Below, piece by piece: positions 15,068 to 24,412 of a DNA stretch of 54,076 nucleotides (positions are counted from its first letter, which is position 1; each line of letters opens with the position of its first letter). The translations under genes and the position numbers were made by a program. The notes under the pieces were generated by a model. The model saw only the letters and a program-made list of their open reading frames with translations, searched no databases and was not told where the DNA came from. The stretch covers positions 1 to 54,076 of the forward strand of contig UQRL01000013.1 in NCBI GenBank assembly GCA_900543555.1, read 5' to 3'. This stretch comes from an uncultured Oscillospiraceae bacterium (lineage in GTDB: Bacteria; Bacillota; Clostridia; Oscillospirales; Acutalibacteraceae).

Positions 15068-15765
15068 TTCTAGGCATCGACTCCTCAGCAGGCCCTGCTT
15101 CCGCCGCTTTGGTGGAGGATGGCTGCCTGTTGGGTGAGTTTTATATTCACACAAAACAGACCCACAGCCAGACCCTGCTTCCCATGGTACAGCAGCTTCT
15201 GGCTTCTGCGGGGCGCTCCTGCGGGGACTTGGACGCCTTGGCCGTGTCTCACGGACCCGGTTCCTTCACGGGGGTGCGGATCGGCATTTCCTGTGTAAAG
15301 GGAATTTCCTTTTCTAACGATATTCCCTGTGTGGGGATCTCGACGCTGGAAGCCATTGCCTATGGAGGCTTGGCTGCGGAGGGAAGCGTGCTTTGCGCCG
15401 CAATGGACGCCCGCTGCGGCCAGGTGTATAACGCCTTGTTCCAGGTGGAGCACGGTGTCCTCCGTCGCCTTACGGAAGACCGCGCCCTTTCCATTGCGGA
15501 GCTGGAAACTCAGTGCCGCAGCTATGGGGAGCGCCTCCTTCTATTGGGGGATGGAGCCGCCTTGTGCCACAAGTCGTTTTCCGAGTGGGGGGCCCGGCTT
15601 GCCCCAGAAAATTTGCGGTTTCAGCACGCGGCTTCGGTGGCGCTGTTGGGAGAACGCTCTGTTTGCGAAGGACAAGCGGTTCCGGCAGCCGTTTTAGCCC
15701 CGGTGTATTTGCGGCTTCCCCAGGCGGAGCGGGAGCTGAAAAAGCGTTTAGGGCAGAAAGCCTAG
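15061..15765 (+). CDS. tsaB: tRNA threonylcarbamoyladenosine complex subunit TsaB
   Basis: A 234-residue ASKHA-fold protein that dimerises with TsaD in t6A synthesis. The N-terminal phosphate-loop region is MLILGIDSSAGPASAALVED, followed by TLLPMVQQLL and AVSHGPGSFTGVRIG near 62-76, the hallmark of TsaB/TsaD proteins. It lacks the TsaD metal-binding HxxxH motif, which supports the B subunit. The ATG at 15061 lies within the tsaE end, indicating coupled translation and complex assembly. GGAGGGGAAGCC precedes the start. Confidence 0.94.
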   Translation: MLILGIDSSAGPASAALVEDGCLLGEFYIHTKQTHSQTLLPMVQQLLASAGRSCGDLDALAVSHGPGSFTGVRIGISCVKGISFSNDIPCVGISTLEAIAYGGLAAEGSVLCAAMDARCGQVYNALFQVEHGVLRRLTEDRALSIAELETQCRSYGERLLLLGDGAALCHKSFSEWGARLAPENLRFQHAASVALLGERSVCEGQAVPAAVLAPVYLRLPQAERELKKRLGQKA

Positions 15766-15817
15766 TGTGCAGAACGGTTCTCAAAATATGATCATGCTTT
15801 GGAAAGGAGATTTCTCT

Positions 15818-16264
15818 ATGAAATTAGCTCTTGGATGTGACCACGGCGGTTTTGAATTAAAAGAGGCGGTTCGCGGCTACTGTGAAGAGCGGCAGATTCC
15901 CTATGAGGATTTTGGCGCGTATAGCACAGAGTCGGTGGACTATGCCCCCATTGCTGCCAAAGCGGCGCGTTATGTAGCCTCTGGCCAGGCGGATTTCGGG
16001 GTGCTGATCTGTTCCACGGGGATTGGCATTTCTATGGCCGCCAACAAAGTCAAGGGCGTTCGGGCGGCCCTTTGCACGAATGAGTACTGCGCTGAGATGA
16101 CCCGGCGCCACAACAACGCCAACATTCTCTGCATGGGCGGCAAAGTGGTGGATCCGCAGACGGCCTTAAAGCTGTTGGATATCTTTCTGCACACCGAGTT
16201 TGAAGGGGGCCGGCACCAACGCCGGATCGACCAAATCGCTCAGATCGAGGACGGAAAGCTGTAA
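15818..16264 (+). CDS. rpiB: Ribose-5-phosphate isomerase B
   Basis: Interconverts ribose-5-phosphate and ribulose-5-phosphate in the non-oxidative pentose phosphate pathway. The chosen start is ATG 15818 behind GGAAAGGAGA; an in-frame upstream extension to 15767 lacks a ribosome binding site. The 148-residue product begins [19 protein letters not shown]65 in [14 protein letters not shown] is the proton-transfer cysteine and [14 protein letters not shown] includes the conserved histidine H98. The length is normal. Next comes upp, which uses PRPP derived from ribose-5-phosphate, so the pairing is metabolically sensible. Confidence 0.95.
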   Translation: MKLALGCDHGGFELKEAVRGYCEERQIPYEDFGAYSTESVDYAPIAAKAARYVASGQADFGVLICSTGIGISMAANKVKGVRAALCTNEYCAEMTRRHNNANILCMGGKVVDPQTALKLLDIFLHTEFEGGRHQRRIDQIAQIEDGKL

Positions 16265-16298
16265 CACTTCACAATGTTTTTTTCGGGAGGAAACAAGT

Positions 16299-16943
16299 AT
16301 GAAAATGGAAGCGTATCCCAATGTTTTTGTCATGGACCATCCCTTAATCCAGCACAAGCTGACTTTTTTGCGGGATGTTTCCACTGGCACGAAAAATTTC
16401 CGTGAACTGGTCAGTGAGATTGCCATGCTGATGTGCTATGAGGCAACCCGCGACCTGCCTTTGATGAACGTGGAAACAGTAACCCCCATGGAGAAAACCA
16501 CTACACAGGTAATTGCCGGCCGGAAGCTGGCTTTTGTGCCCATCCTGCGGGCAGGCCTGGGGATGGTGGATGGCATGCTGAGCATGGTTCCCTCCGCCAA
16601 GGTGGGCCATATCGGCCTGTACCGGGACCACGATACCTTGAAGCCTGTTGAGTACTACAACAAACTTCCCCAGGATATTGAAGAGCGGGATGTAATTGTG
16701 CTGGACCCCATGCTGGCCACCGGCGGTTCCGCGATAGACGCCATCACTATCGTCAAGCGGAGCCATCCCAAGAGCATTAAGTTCCTGTGCGTTATTGCTG
16801 CCCCCGAGGGTCTGAAGGCCCTGACCGAGGCCCATCCCGACGTGCAGATCTACTGCGCCGCGGTGGATCGCTGCCTCAACGAGAATGGATACATTCTTCC
16901 TGGCTTGGGAGACGCCGGAGACCGGATTTTCGGCACACTGTGA
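16299..16943 (+). CDS. upp: Uracil phosphoribosyltransferase
   Basis: Pyrimidine salvage: uracil plus PRPP gives UMP and diphosphate. The start ATG 16299 follows GGGAGGAAAC; the open frame extends upstream into rpiB without a start signal. The 214-residue product shows [15 protein letters not shown] near 79-93, the PRPP-binding loop [10 protein letters not shown] at 136-145, and the uracil-binding C-terminus [17 protein letters not shown]. The length is typical. No PyrR-type attenuator or PurR-like site was seen in the 34-base gap before it. It ends the fhs unit at a strong terminator. Confidence 0.96.
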   Translation: MKMEAYPNVFVMDHPLIQHKLTFLRDVSTGTKNFRELVSEIAMLMCYEATRDLPLMNVETVTPMEKTTTQVIAGRKLAFVPILRAGLGMVDGMLSMVPSAKVGHIGLYRDHDTLKPVEYYNKLPQDIEERDVIVLDPMLATGGSAIDAITIVKRSHPKSIKFLCVIAAPEGLKALTEAHPDVQIYCAAVDRCLNENGYILPGLGDAGDRIFGTL

Positions 16944-16967
16944 CAAAATGAAATAGGCAGGAATTGG

Positions 16968-16999
16968 GCGCGCCGCAGTCTGGAAGCGGCGCGCTTTTT
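16968..16999 (+). terminator. Intrinsic terminator after upp
   Basis: A perfect 9-bp stem GCGCGCCGC (16968-16976)/GCGGCGCGC (16986-16994), a 9-base loop and five T (16995-16999). It ends the fhs-tsaE-tsaB-rpiB-upp unit. Confidence 0.88.
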
Positions 17000-17031
17000 C
17001 TGTGATGGGGATGTGAAATTTTTTAGAACCC

Positions 17032-17060
17032 TTTCAAATGCCTGGAAAATGTGGTATACT
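17032..17060 (+). promoter_or_regulatory. Promoter of the yfmF-yfmH-lgt unit
   Basis: TTTCAA (17032-17037), 17 bases, TATACT (17055-17060). The start is near 17067, about 70 bases before the yfmF ATG. Moderately good -10, weaker -35. Confidence 0.58.
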
Positions 17061-17137
17061 AGGGAGTCGATAGAGCATATTTATGCAATTCATCTGTATT
17101 TCTTTTACTTTTCATCCAGAAAGGGCACAGGAATGCC

Positions 17138-18412
17138 ATGAGTGAAATGAAAACCCAGCGCCTCAGTGATTCGGTGGCGCTGCATACCTTTTCCGACTCC
17201 CGCTTTAAAACGATGAAGGTCTCGGTGAACATGCTGGTTCCCCTGCGAAAGGCCACTGCCGCCCGCAACGCCATTTTGCCAGCTCTTGTCAGCCGCGCCA
17301 CCCGGGAATATCCCGACTACACCGCCCTAAACTGCCGCTTGGCCCAGCTGTATGGAGCTTCCCTGAGCAATAGCGTGCAGAAGGTGGGGGAATATCAGGT
17401 GCTCACCCTGTCCGCAGCGGGGCTTTCTAACCGCTATGCCTTTGGGGGAGAGGACATGTTCGCCCAGCTGACAGAGCTCCTCTTTGACGTGCTGTTCGAC
17501 CCTCTAAAGGATGGTGAGGGCTTATTTCCGTTGGAGGGCTTCCAACAGGAACAGCGCCAAATGCTGGAGATGCTGGACGCCGAGTTCAACGACAAAATGA
17601 CCTATGCCCACCGGCGCTGCGAAGAGCTGCTGTTCCAGGGGCAGAGGGCAGAGGTGGGCCGCTGTGGCACGCGAGAAGATGTGGAGGCCTTAGACCGGCG
17701 CCAGGTTACTGCCGGCTGGCAGGAGCTTTTGGAAAGCGCCCGAATTGAAATCTTTGCCCTGGGCGGCTGCAGCCCGGACCCAGAGCTGTTCCGCGCCCGT
17801 TTTTCCGGCTTGGGAAGCCCGCAGCCCATCGGACTGCTTGCCTACGAGGAGCCGGGGGAGGTCCGCCGGCTGGTGGAGGAGCAGCCCCTCTCTCAATCGA
17901 AGCTGTCCATGGCCTTCCGGGCGGACTACGCGCCGGAAGAAAAACGGCTTTTTCAATTGATGGCTGCGGTGCTGGGCGGTGTGCCCAGCTCTAAACTATT
18001 CCAGAACGTCCGGGAAAAAATGAGCCTTTGCTACTACTGTTCCGCTGGGATGGCGCCCAACAGCCGGGCCATGTTCATTGAAAGCGGCGTGGAGACCGAA
18101 AATCTGGAGCGTGCGGAAGAAGCTATTTACAGCCAGCTCCATGCCCTGCAAAGGGGGGATTTGACGGAGGAAGAGCTGCTCTCCGCCCAGCTGGCCCTGC
18201 AGAATTCCCTGCGCTCTGCCACGGATTCCCTGCCTGCTATCGAGGGCCTCTCCCTAGGCCAGCTTTTCGGCGGGCACGTGCTCTCTCCGGAGGAATCCAT
18301 CCAGCAGCTCATGTCTTACACGAAAGAACAGGTGGTGGAGGCCGCCCGCAGGCTCCGTCCAGCGGTGGTGTATACCTTGAAAGGAGGCAGCGTCCATGAA
18401 GCCGAGGGTTGA
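17138..18412 (+). CDS. yfmF: M16-family peptidase-like protein YfmF (non-catalytic partner)
   Basis: A 424-residue protein with the M16 (pitrilysin) fold, as in ALNCRLAQLYGASLSNSVQKVGEY and LMAAVLGGVPSSKLFQNVREKMSLCYYC, but without the HxxEH zinc motif. It is thus the inactive half of a two-subunit peptidase with the next gene. In Bacillus subtilis the pair (YmfF/YmfH) has been connected with the 5-aminopentanol modification of elongation factor P, and current protein names follow that. Whether this organism modifies EF-P is not visible here. The 3' end overlaps yfmH by 17 bases, so a 1:1 complex is likely. ATG 17138 was chosen, with AGGA 7 bases upstream. Confidence 0.85.
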   Translation: MSEMKTQRLSDSVALHTFSDSRFKTMKVSVNMLVPLRKATAARNAILPALVSRATREYPDYTALNCRLAQLYGASLSNSVQKVGEYQVLTLSAAGLSNRYAFGGEDMFAQLTELLFDVLFDPLKDGEGLFPLEGFQQEQRQMLEMLDAEFNDKMTYAHRRCEELLFQGQRAEVGRCGTREDVEALDRRQVTAGWQELLESARIEIFALGGCSPDPELFRARFSGLGSPQPIGLLAYEEPGEVRRLVEEQPLSQSKLSMAFRADYAPEEKRLFQLMAAVLGGVPSSKLFQNVREKMSLCYYCSAGMAPNSRAMFIESGVETENLERAEEAIYSQLHALQRGDLTEEELLSAQLALQNSLRSATDSLPAIEGLSLGQLFGGHVLSPEESIQQLMSYTKEQVVEAARRLRPAVVYTLKGGSVHEAEG

Positions 18413-19685
18413 GACTATCACCAGCAGCCAGGTGGGCGACAGCTATTACCGCATTCAGCACCCTACGGGGCTCACGATCCTTTTATACCCCAAAGAGCGC
18501 TGCAGCACAGCGTACGCCATGTTTGGCACTCGCTACGGTTCCATTGACAACTGTTTCCAGCGCGGAGATGAATCCCAGCCGGAACTGGTACCCGAGGGAA
18601 TTGCCCACTATTTGGAGCACAAGCTCTTTGAAAGCGAGGAGGGCGACGCGTTCGACCGTTTTTCCAAGACTGGCGCCAGCGCCAACGCCTTTACTTCCTT
18701 TGACTCCACCAACTACTTGTTCTCCTCCACGGGCCAGATTTACGAGTCCCTGGAAATTTTGCTGGATTTTGTACAGTCTCCTTACTTTACAGAGGAAACC
18801 GTCCGCAAAGAGCAGGGCATTATCGGCCAAGAGATCAAAATGTACGACGACGACCCCCAGTGGCGGGTCATGTTCAACTATTTGGAGGCCATGTACCATG
18901 CCCACCCAGTGCGCCAGGATGTGGCCGGCACGGTGGAGAGTATCGCCAAGATCACGCCAGAGCTGTTGTACCGGTGCTATAACACTTTTTATAACCTGGG
19001 AAATATGATCTTAGCTTTGGCTGGGAATTTCCAGGTGGAGAGGGTGTTGGAGGTCTGCGATAGGATGCTGAAGCCTGCGGAGCCCCTGCCGGTCAAGCGA
19101 ATCTTTCCCTTTGAACCGGATTCCGTGGTGACATCTTATATTCAACAGCAGCTGCCCGTGGCCTCTCCACTGTTTCAGTTCGGCTTTAAAGAGCCCTGGG
19201 CCAATCAGATCCGCACGGAAAAGGATGTGGCCGCTGTGGAGGTCCTTATGGAAACATTGGCCTCCGATGCGTCGCCGCTGTTCCGGGACCTGCTGGACCG
19301 CGGCCTTGTCAATGAGGCCAGCTTCTCTTATGAATATTTCGAGGGGAATGGCTACGCTACCCCCATGTTCTCAGGCGAGTCCAAAGACCCCCAGGCGGTT
19401 GCAAAGTCGATCCTGCAGGAGGTGCGGCGCTTTCAAAAAGAGGGCATCCCCCCAGAGGCTTTCGAGCGCTCCAAACGTTGCCTCTACGGGGAGATTGTTT
19501 CAGCCCTGAACAGCACGGGGAACATCGCAAACGGCCTGTCCAACATGGAACTGCGCGGGCGGGAGCTGTTCACCTATATCGACGCCCTTGCCCGGCTTCG
19601 CCCAGAGGATGCCGAGGAGAAGCTCCAACAGATTTTCCTGGAAGAGCAAAGCGTGCTCTCCGTGATTTTACCGCTGGAACCATAA
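18396..19685 (+). CDS. yfmH: M16-family zinc metallopeptidase YfmH
   Basis: A 429-residue catalytic partner of YfmF. The inverted zinc motif is H71-Y-L-E74-H75 within EGIAHYLEHKLFE, with the third ligand expected about 70-80 residues later in the ETVRKEQGIIGQEIKMYDDD region. Two M16 lobes are present (about 1-220 and 230-429). There is no signal peptide, so it acts in the cytoplasm. The natural substrate is unknown; a role in EF-P maturation is inferred from B. subtilis genetics. The start ATG 18396 lies within yfmF and follows AAAGGAGGC. Confidence 0.88.
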   Translation: MKPRVETITSSQVGDSYYRIQHPTGLTILLYPKERCSTAYAMFGTRYGSIDNCFQRGDESQPELVPEGIAHYLEHKLFESEEGDAFDRFSKTGASANAFTSFDSTNYLFSSTGQIYESLEILLDFVQSPYFTEETVRKEQGIIGQEIKMYDDDPQWRVMFNYLEAMYHAHPVRQDVAGTVESIAKITPELLYRCYNTFYNLGNMILALAGNFQVERVLEVCDRMLKPAEPLPVKRIFPFEPDSVVTSYIQQQLPVASPLFQFGFKEPWANQIRTEKDVAAVEVLMETLASDASPLFRDLLDRGLVNEASFSYEYFEGNGYATPMFSGESKDPQAVAKSILQEVRRFQKEGIPPEAFERSKRCLYGEIVSALNSTGNIANGLSNMELRGRELFTYIDALARLRPEDAEEKLQQIFLEEQSVLSVILPLEP

Positions 19686-19710
19686 ACCTGCCAAAGGAGG
19701 ACATAAAGCT

Positions 19711-20775
19711 ATGACCTATAATGTCACGTTTCCCCATCTGGGGCTGGAGTTCAACATCAACCCGGTGGCTTTTTCCATCGGGAACTTCCATGTGTATTGG
19801 TATGGCATCATCATTGCGGCAGGGTTCCTGCTGGCATTGATCTATGCCAGCTTTAGCTGCAAGAAAATGAACATTGATATCAACCGTTTGTTCGATGTGG
19901 TTATTGTTGGCCTCATCACCGGGGTAATTTTCGCGCGGCTGTTTTATGTGGTCTTCTATCCCGGCGATAAATACTGGAAAAACCCCTTGGAGATCTTCCA
20001 GATTCACGACGGAGGCCTGGCCATCTACGGCGGCATTATCGGCGCTGTGGTGTTCGGCAGCCTGATGGCCAAGCTCCGCAAGCTGAAGGTCACCGCTGTT
20101 CTGGATATTGCGGCCCTGGGTTTCCTCATTGGCCAGTGTGTGGGCCGCTGGGGCAACTTTATCAACCAAGAGGCCTTCGGCTCCGCCACAGAGCTGCCCT
20201 GGGGCATGCACAGCGAAAATACCGCCGCTGTAGTGGATGGCAATGTGCACCCCTGCTTTTTGTATGAATCCCTGCTGTGCCTGCTGGGCTTTGTGCTTCT
20301 GCACTTCTTCACCCGCAGGTTCCGCCGCTATGACGGCCAGACCTTCCTGCTGTATATCGTCTGGTACGGTGCCTGCCGGTTCTTCATCGAGGGCTTGCGC
20401 ACGGACAGCCTCATCATTCCCGGCACCAGCTTGCGGGTCTCTCAGGTGATCGCAGCGGCATGTGTGGTGGCTGGTATCGTTCTGCTCTTCTTGTTCCGGC
20501 ACAGGACCAGCTTGACCGGCTGCGGTGACCGCCGCGTTATGGAAGCGGTCGGCCTGGTGGAATCCACCGCTTTGCCCGAGGATGAGACCCCCAGCACAAT
20601 CTTCGGGGACCTGCCCCCGGAGGAGATCCAGGAGATCTTCCACGGGCACCCCGCCTGGGAAAAGGGAGAGCAGGCGGTCCAAAAGGCAGAGGAAGAAGAG
20701 GCAAAAGATCCAGAGCCCGCGGCAGGTGACCCAGCCGGTGCAAAAGCGGAAAAGGAAGAGGAAAAGACGGAGTAA
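19711..20775 (+). CDS. lgt: Prolipoprotein diacylglyceryl transferase with an acidic C-terminal tail
   Basis: Membrane enzyme that transfers diacylglycerol from phosphatidylglycerol to the lipobox cysteine of prolipoproteins. About seven hydrophobic segments are visible, with [14 protein letters not shown] (the HGGL-like region) near 99-112 and the Lgt signature [13 protein letters not shown] at 145-157. The enzyme core ends near residue 265. About 85 further residues follow, mostly Glu, Ala, Lys and Pro ([24 protein letters not shown]). This makes the protein 354 residues rather than the usual 260-290. The tail is cytoplasmic by topology and of unknown role. GGAGG precedes ATG 19711. Confidence 0.95.
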   Translation: MTYNVTFPHLGLEFNINPVAFSIGNFHVYWYGIIIAAGFLLALIYASFSCKKMNIDINRLFDVVIVGLITGVIFARLFYVVFYPGDKYWKNPLEIFQIHDGGLAIYGGIIGAVVFGSLMAKLRKLKVTAVLDIAALGFLIGQCVGRWGNFINQEAFGSATELPWGMHSENTAAVVDGNVHPCFLYESLLCLLGFVLLHFFTRRFRRYDGQTFLLYIVWYGACRFFIEGLRTDSLIIPGTSLRVSQVIAAACVVAGIVLLFLFRHRTSLTGCGDRRVMEAVGLVESTALPEDETPSTIFGDLPPEEIQEIFHGHPAWEKGEQAVQKAEEEEAKDPEPAAGDPAGAKAEKEEEKTE

Positions 20776-20813
20776 TTTTGCAGGATCATGTAATTGGAAA
20801 GGAGCAGATGAAC

Positions 20814-21668
20814 ATGGCGCAGCGCATAGACGGAAAGGCGGTTTCTGCAAAGGTGCGGGCAGCGGTGGCCCAAGAGGTGGCCGCCTTGAAGGAACGGGGG
20901 GTAACCCCCGGCCTGGCAGTGGTCATTGTGGGAGATGACCCCGCCTCTCGCATCTATGTGAACAACAAAAAGAAGGCCTGCCAGGCCACTGGCATCCATT
21001 CGGAAGAGTATGCCCTGCCCGCTTCCACTACACAGGAGGAGCTGCTGGCCTTAGTGGACCAGCTTAACCACAAAAAGGATATCCATGGCATCCTGGTTCA
21101 GTCCCCCTTGCCCAAGGGCTTGGACGAGGGAGCGGTGGTGGAGGCCATCGACCCCCAAAAGGATGTGGACGCCTTCCACGCCTACAATGTTGGGAAGATC
21201 ATGATTGGCGACTATCACTTCTTACCCTGCACCCCTGCCGGGATTATGGAGCTGTTGAAGGCTTATGAGATCTCTGTGGAGGGCAAGCGCTGTGTTGTTA
21301 TCGGCCGCAGCAACATCGTGGGAAAGCCCATGGCCATGCTTTTGCTCCATCAGAATGGCACTGTCACCATTTGCCACAGCCGCACCAAAGATTTGCCGGA
21401 AGTCACCCGCCAAGCGGACATCCTGGTCTCCGCGGTGGGTAAGAGCCATTTCGTCACAGCGAATATGGTCAAACCGGGGGCGGTGGTTATCGATGTGGGC
21501 ATGAACCGGGATGAAAATGGAAAGCTTTGCGGGGACGTGGATTTTGATACGGTGGAACCCCTTGCTTCTTTCATCACCCCGGTGCCGGGAGGCGTGGGCC
21601 CTATGACCATCGCTATGCTGCTGAAAAACACGGTCACAGCTGCCAAGCTGCAGAACCAGCTGCTCTGA
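20814..21668 (+). CDS. folD: Bifunctional methylene-THF dehydrogenase / methenyl-THF cyclohydrolase
   Basis: Interconverts 5,10-methylene-, methenyl- and 10-formyl-THF with NADP(H), linking serine-derived one-carbon units to the Fhs product. The chosen start is ATG 20814 ([10 protein letters not shown]), nine bases after AAAGGAG; ATG 20808 is also in frame but too close. The product is 284 residues, the standard size. Visible motifs are [14 protein letters not shown] with the catalytic lysine, [25 protein letters not shown], and [16 protein letters not shown] for NADP binding, then [11 protein letters not shown]. It lies between lgt and dxs. Confidence 0.95.
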   Translation: MAQRIDGKAVSAKVRAAVAQEVAALKERGVTPGLAVVIVGDDPASRIYVNNKKKACQATGIHSEEYALPASTTQEELLALVDQLNHKKDIHGILVQSPLPKGLDEGAVVEAIDPQKDVDAFHAYNVGKIMIGDYHFLPCTPAGIMELLKAYEISVEGKRCVVIGRSNIVGKPMAMLLLHQNGTVTICHSRTKDLPEVTRQADILVSAVGKSHFVTANMVKPGAVVIDVGMNRDENGKLCGDVDFDTVEPLASFITPVPGGVGPMTIAMLLKNTVTAAKLQNQLL

Positions 21669-21689
21669 CCAGACGGGAGTTGTCTCTTT

Positions 21690-23570
21690 ATGGCAAGTTT
21701 GCTGGAAAAAATCCATTCCCCAGAGGATATCAAGGGCTTCGGCGGGGAAGAGCTGGACGCCCTTTGCGAAGAGATGCGCCGTGTCATCATCGAGACGGTC
21801 TCTGCAAATGGGGGGCATTTGGCCTCCAACCTGGGTGTGGTGGAGCTGACCGTGGCCCTGGCCCTGGCCTTTTCCCCCCCGCGGGACACCATCGTTTGGG
21901 ATGTGGGACATCAAAGCTACCCCTATAAGCTTCTGACAGGCCGGTATCCTCAGTTTTCCACCATCCGGCTGGAAGGGGGCCTGGCGGGCTTCCCCTGCCG
22001 GGAGGAGAGCGAGTACGACAAGTTCACCAGCGGCCACAGCAGCGCCTCCATCTCTGCGGCGCTGGGTGTTTCCGAGGCGAATTTCCTCCAAGGGAAAGAG
22101 GGCTATGTGGTAGCTGTCATCGGGGATGGCGCTCTCACGGGCGGTTTGGCCTATGAAGGCTTGAACAACGCGGGCCGCCTGCACCGGAACCTGATCGTAA
22201 TTTTGAACGACAACACCATGTCGATCTCTAAAAACGTGGGTTCCATGGCACGCTACCTCAGCTATATCCGCACAAAGCCAGGGTATATCAAGACCAAAAA
22301 TCGCCTGGAACGGACCCTTCGGAAGATACCCGGAGTGGGCCCGGCGGTGGCCTCAGGATTGCGAAGCCTGAAACGGGGCGTCAAGCGGATCTTCTACAAC
22401 TCTACCATCTTTGAGGACATGGGTTTTGCCTATTACGGCCCCTTTGACGGCCACAACATCAAGGAGCTGGCAGAGACCTTGGAGACCGCAAAGCTGATCC
22501 ACAAGCCGGTGCTGCTGCATATCCGTACCTACAAGGGCAAGGGCTATCAGTACGCCGAGCAGGACCCCACCATCTACCATGGCCTTTCCGGTTTTGACGT
22601 GACCACTGGCGACACCGGCGCCAAGTCCCAGAGCTTTTCCGATGAGTTTGGGCAGGCTCTTTGCAGCCTGGCCCGGGAAAACCCAAAGCTTTGCGCCATC
22701 ACCGCCGCCATGCAGAACGGCACCGGACTGACCGCCTTCCGAGAGGAATTCCGCAGCCGTTTTTTTGATGTGGGCATTTCCGAGGAACACGCTGTTACCT
22801 TTGCCGGGGGATTGGCGGCCGGAGGCATGCTGCCGGTGTTCGCCGTGTATTCCACTTTTCTGCAGCGGGCCTATGATGAGCTTATCCATGATGTGTCCAT
22901 GCAGAACACAAAGGTCATCCTGGCCATCGACCGGGCGGGCGTGGTGGGGGAGGACGGCAAGACCCATCAGGGGGTATTCGACGCCGCTTACCTCCAAACC
23001 ATCCCCAATGTCACCGTGTACTCTCCCGCCTACTTTAAGGAGCTGCGCCTGCAGCTGGCCTATCTGGTGGAACAGGGCAGGGGGTTGTGCGCCATCCGGT
23101 ACCCCCGGGGAAGGGAGCTTTACAAACCTGCCTATTTTAAAAGCACCACAGCGCCCTACAGCGTTTACGGAAGTGAGGACGCCGCTGTGTGCCTTGTGAC
23201 CTATGGCCGTGTCTTCTCCTTTGCCGCCGAATGTAAGGAGCATTTGGAACAGGGGGGGCTTCCGGTCAAACTTCTCAAGCTGAACCGCATCATCCCGCTG
23301 GCTGGCCAGGCGGTGCAGGAGGCATTTTCCTGCCGCGACGTGTTCTTCTTGGAAGAAGGGGTGCAGCGTGGAGGCATTGGGGAACATTTCTCTTATCTGC
23401 TGGAGCAGCGCGGCTTTTCCGGCAGTTTCCACCTGCGGGCCATTCAAGACCCCTTCATCAAGCACGCGCCCATGTTTCGCTCGTTGGAAATGCTGGGCCT
23501 GAACGCCCAGGGGATCGAGCAGTTTGTCCGGGAAACCTTGGGCCACGGGAAAGGAGGTGCTTCCGCATGA
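21690..23570 (+). CDS. dxs: 1-deoxy-D-xylulose-5-phosphate synthase
   Basis: Thiamine diphosphate enzyme that condenses pyruvate and glyceraldehyde-3-phosphate, the first step of the MEP isoprenoid pathway. The 626-residue protein shows GGHLASNLGVVELTVAL near 40, TSGHSSASISAALG near 113, and the ThDP/Mg motif GDGALTGGLAYEGLNNAG near 146. The transketolase pyrimidine domain has DVGISEEHAVTFAGGLA. The length matches the family. The ribosome binding site is weak (CGGGAG about 11 bases before the ATG). The ATG of tlyA overlaps its stop (ATGA). The dxs-tlyA-nadK-argR-recN order is common in Firmicutes. Confidence 0.96.
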   Translation: MASLLEKIHSPEDIKGFGGEELDALCEEMRRVIIETVSANGGHLASNLGVVELTVALALAFSPPRDTIVWDVGHQSYPYKLLTGRYPQFSTIRLEGGLAGFPCREESEYDKFTSGHSSASISAALGVSEANFLQGKEGYVVAVIGDGALTGGLAYEGLNNAGRLHRNLIVILNDNTMSISKNVGSMARYLSYIRTKPGYIKTKNRLERTLRKIPGVGPAVASGLRSLKRGVKRIFYNSTIFEDMGFAYYGPFDGHNIKELAETLETAKLIHKPVLLHIRTYKGKGYQYAEQDPTIYHGLSGFDVTTGDTGAKSQSFSDEFGQALCSLARENPKLCAITAAMQNGTGLTAFREEFRSRFFDVGISEEHAVTFAGGLAAGGMLPVFAVYSTFLQRAYDELIHDVSMQNTKVILAIDRAGVVGEDGKTHQGVFDAAYLQTIPNVTVYSPAYFKELRLQLAYLVEQGRGLCAIRYPRGRELYKPAYFKSTTAPYSVYGSEDAAVCLVTYGRVFSFAAECKEHLEQGGLPVKLLKLNRIIPLAGQAVQEAFSCRDVFFLEEGVQRGGIGEHFSYLLEQRGFSGSFHLRAIQDPFIKHAPMFRSLEMLGLNAQGIEQFVRETLGHGKGGASA

Positions 23571-24373
23571 AAAAACGATTGGACATCCTGGTGACAGAGC
23601 GCGGCCTGGCGGAAAGCCGCGAGAAGGCCAAAACGCTCATTATGGCGGGCCAGGTCTATGTGGACGGGCAAAAAGCTGATAAGCCAGGCGACACGTTTTC
23701 AGAAGACGCCGCTGTCGAGGTGCGGGGCAAGGGCCTGCCCTATGTGAGCCGGGGCGGGTTAAAGCTGGAAAAAGCGATGCGGGAATTTGGCCTTCAACTT
23801 CAAGGGCGCACCTGCATGGATATCGGCGCCTCCACTGGGGGGTTTACGGACTGCATGCTGCAAAACGGCGCGCAGAGGGTCTACTCGGTGGATGTGGGCT
23901 ACGGCCAGCTCGCTTGGAGCCTGCGTACCGATCCCCGGGTGGTGAATCTGGAGCGCACTAACGCCCGCTACCTCACCCGGGAACAAGTGCCGGAGGAGAT
24001 CGATTTCTTCTCTGTGGACGTGTCCTTTATCTCCTTGACCCTTATCCTGCCCGCCGTGCGCCCTCTGTTAGCGGAGCACGGCCAGGCGGTGTGCCTGATT
24101 AAGCCGCAGTTTGAAGCAGGGAGGGAAAAGGTAGGGAAAAAGGGCGTGGTCCGGGATAAGGCCGTCCACGAAGAGGTCATAGAAAAAATCCGCAGCTTTG
24201 CTTTGGAAAACGGCTTTTCCGTGCTGGGCCTCACTTTCTCCCCGGTAAAGGGACCGGAGGGGAACATTGAGTATTTGATTTACCTGGAACGCTCGGAAGC
24301 CCCCTCCCAGGGAGAGCAGGTCCCCTCAGCGCAGCAGGTGGTAGAGGAGTCCCACCGCGCACTGGACCGCTGA
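23567..24373 (+). CDS. tlyA: TlyA-family rRNA 2'-O-methyltransferase
   Basis: A 268-residue protein with an N-terminal S4 RNA-binding domain (about 1-60: RLDILVTERGLAESREKAKT) and an FtsJ/RrmJ-type methyltransferase domain. The SAM motif is DIGASTGGFTDCMLQNGA near 86-103; DVSFISL and LIKPQFEAGREKVGKKGVVRD follow with the expected catalytic K-D-K set. Mycobacterial TlyA methylates 16S and 23S rRNA and affects capreomycin sensitivity; some family members have been called hemolysins, which is a weak annotation. It is coupled to dxs by ATGA. Confidence 0.93.
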   Translation: MKKRLDILVTERGLAESREKAKTLIMAGQVYVDGQKADKPGDTFSEDAAVEVRGKGLPYVSRGGLKLEKAMREFGLQLQGRTCMDIGASTGGFTDCMLQNGAQRVYSVDVGYGQLAWSLRTDPRVVNLERTNARYLTREQVPEEIDFFSVDVSFISLTLILPAVRPLLAEHGQAVCLIKPQFEAGREKVGKKGVVRDKAVHEEVIEKIRSFALENGFSVLGLTFSPVKGPEGNIEYLIYLERSEAPSQGEQVPSAQQVVEESHRALDR

Positions 24374-24412
24374 CCTTTTTCATCTCTGGCGCGTCTTGAA
24401 GGAGGAGTACTG

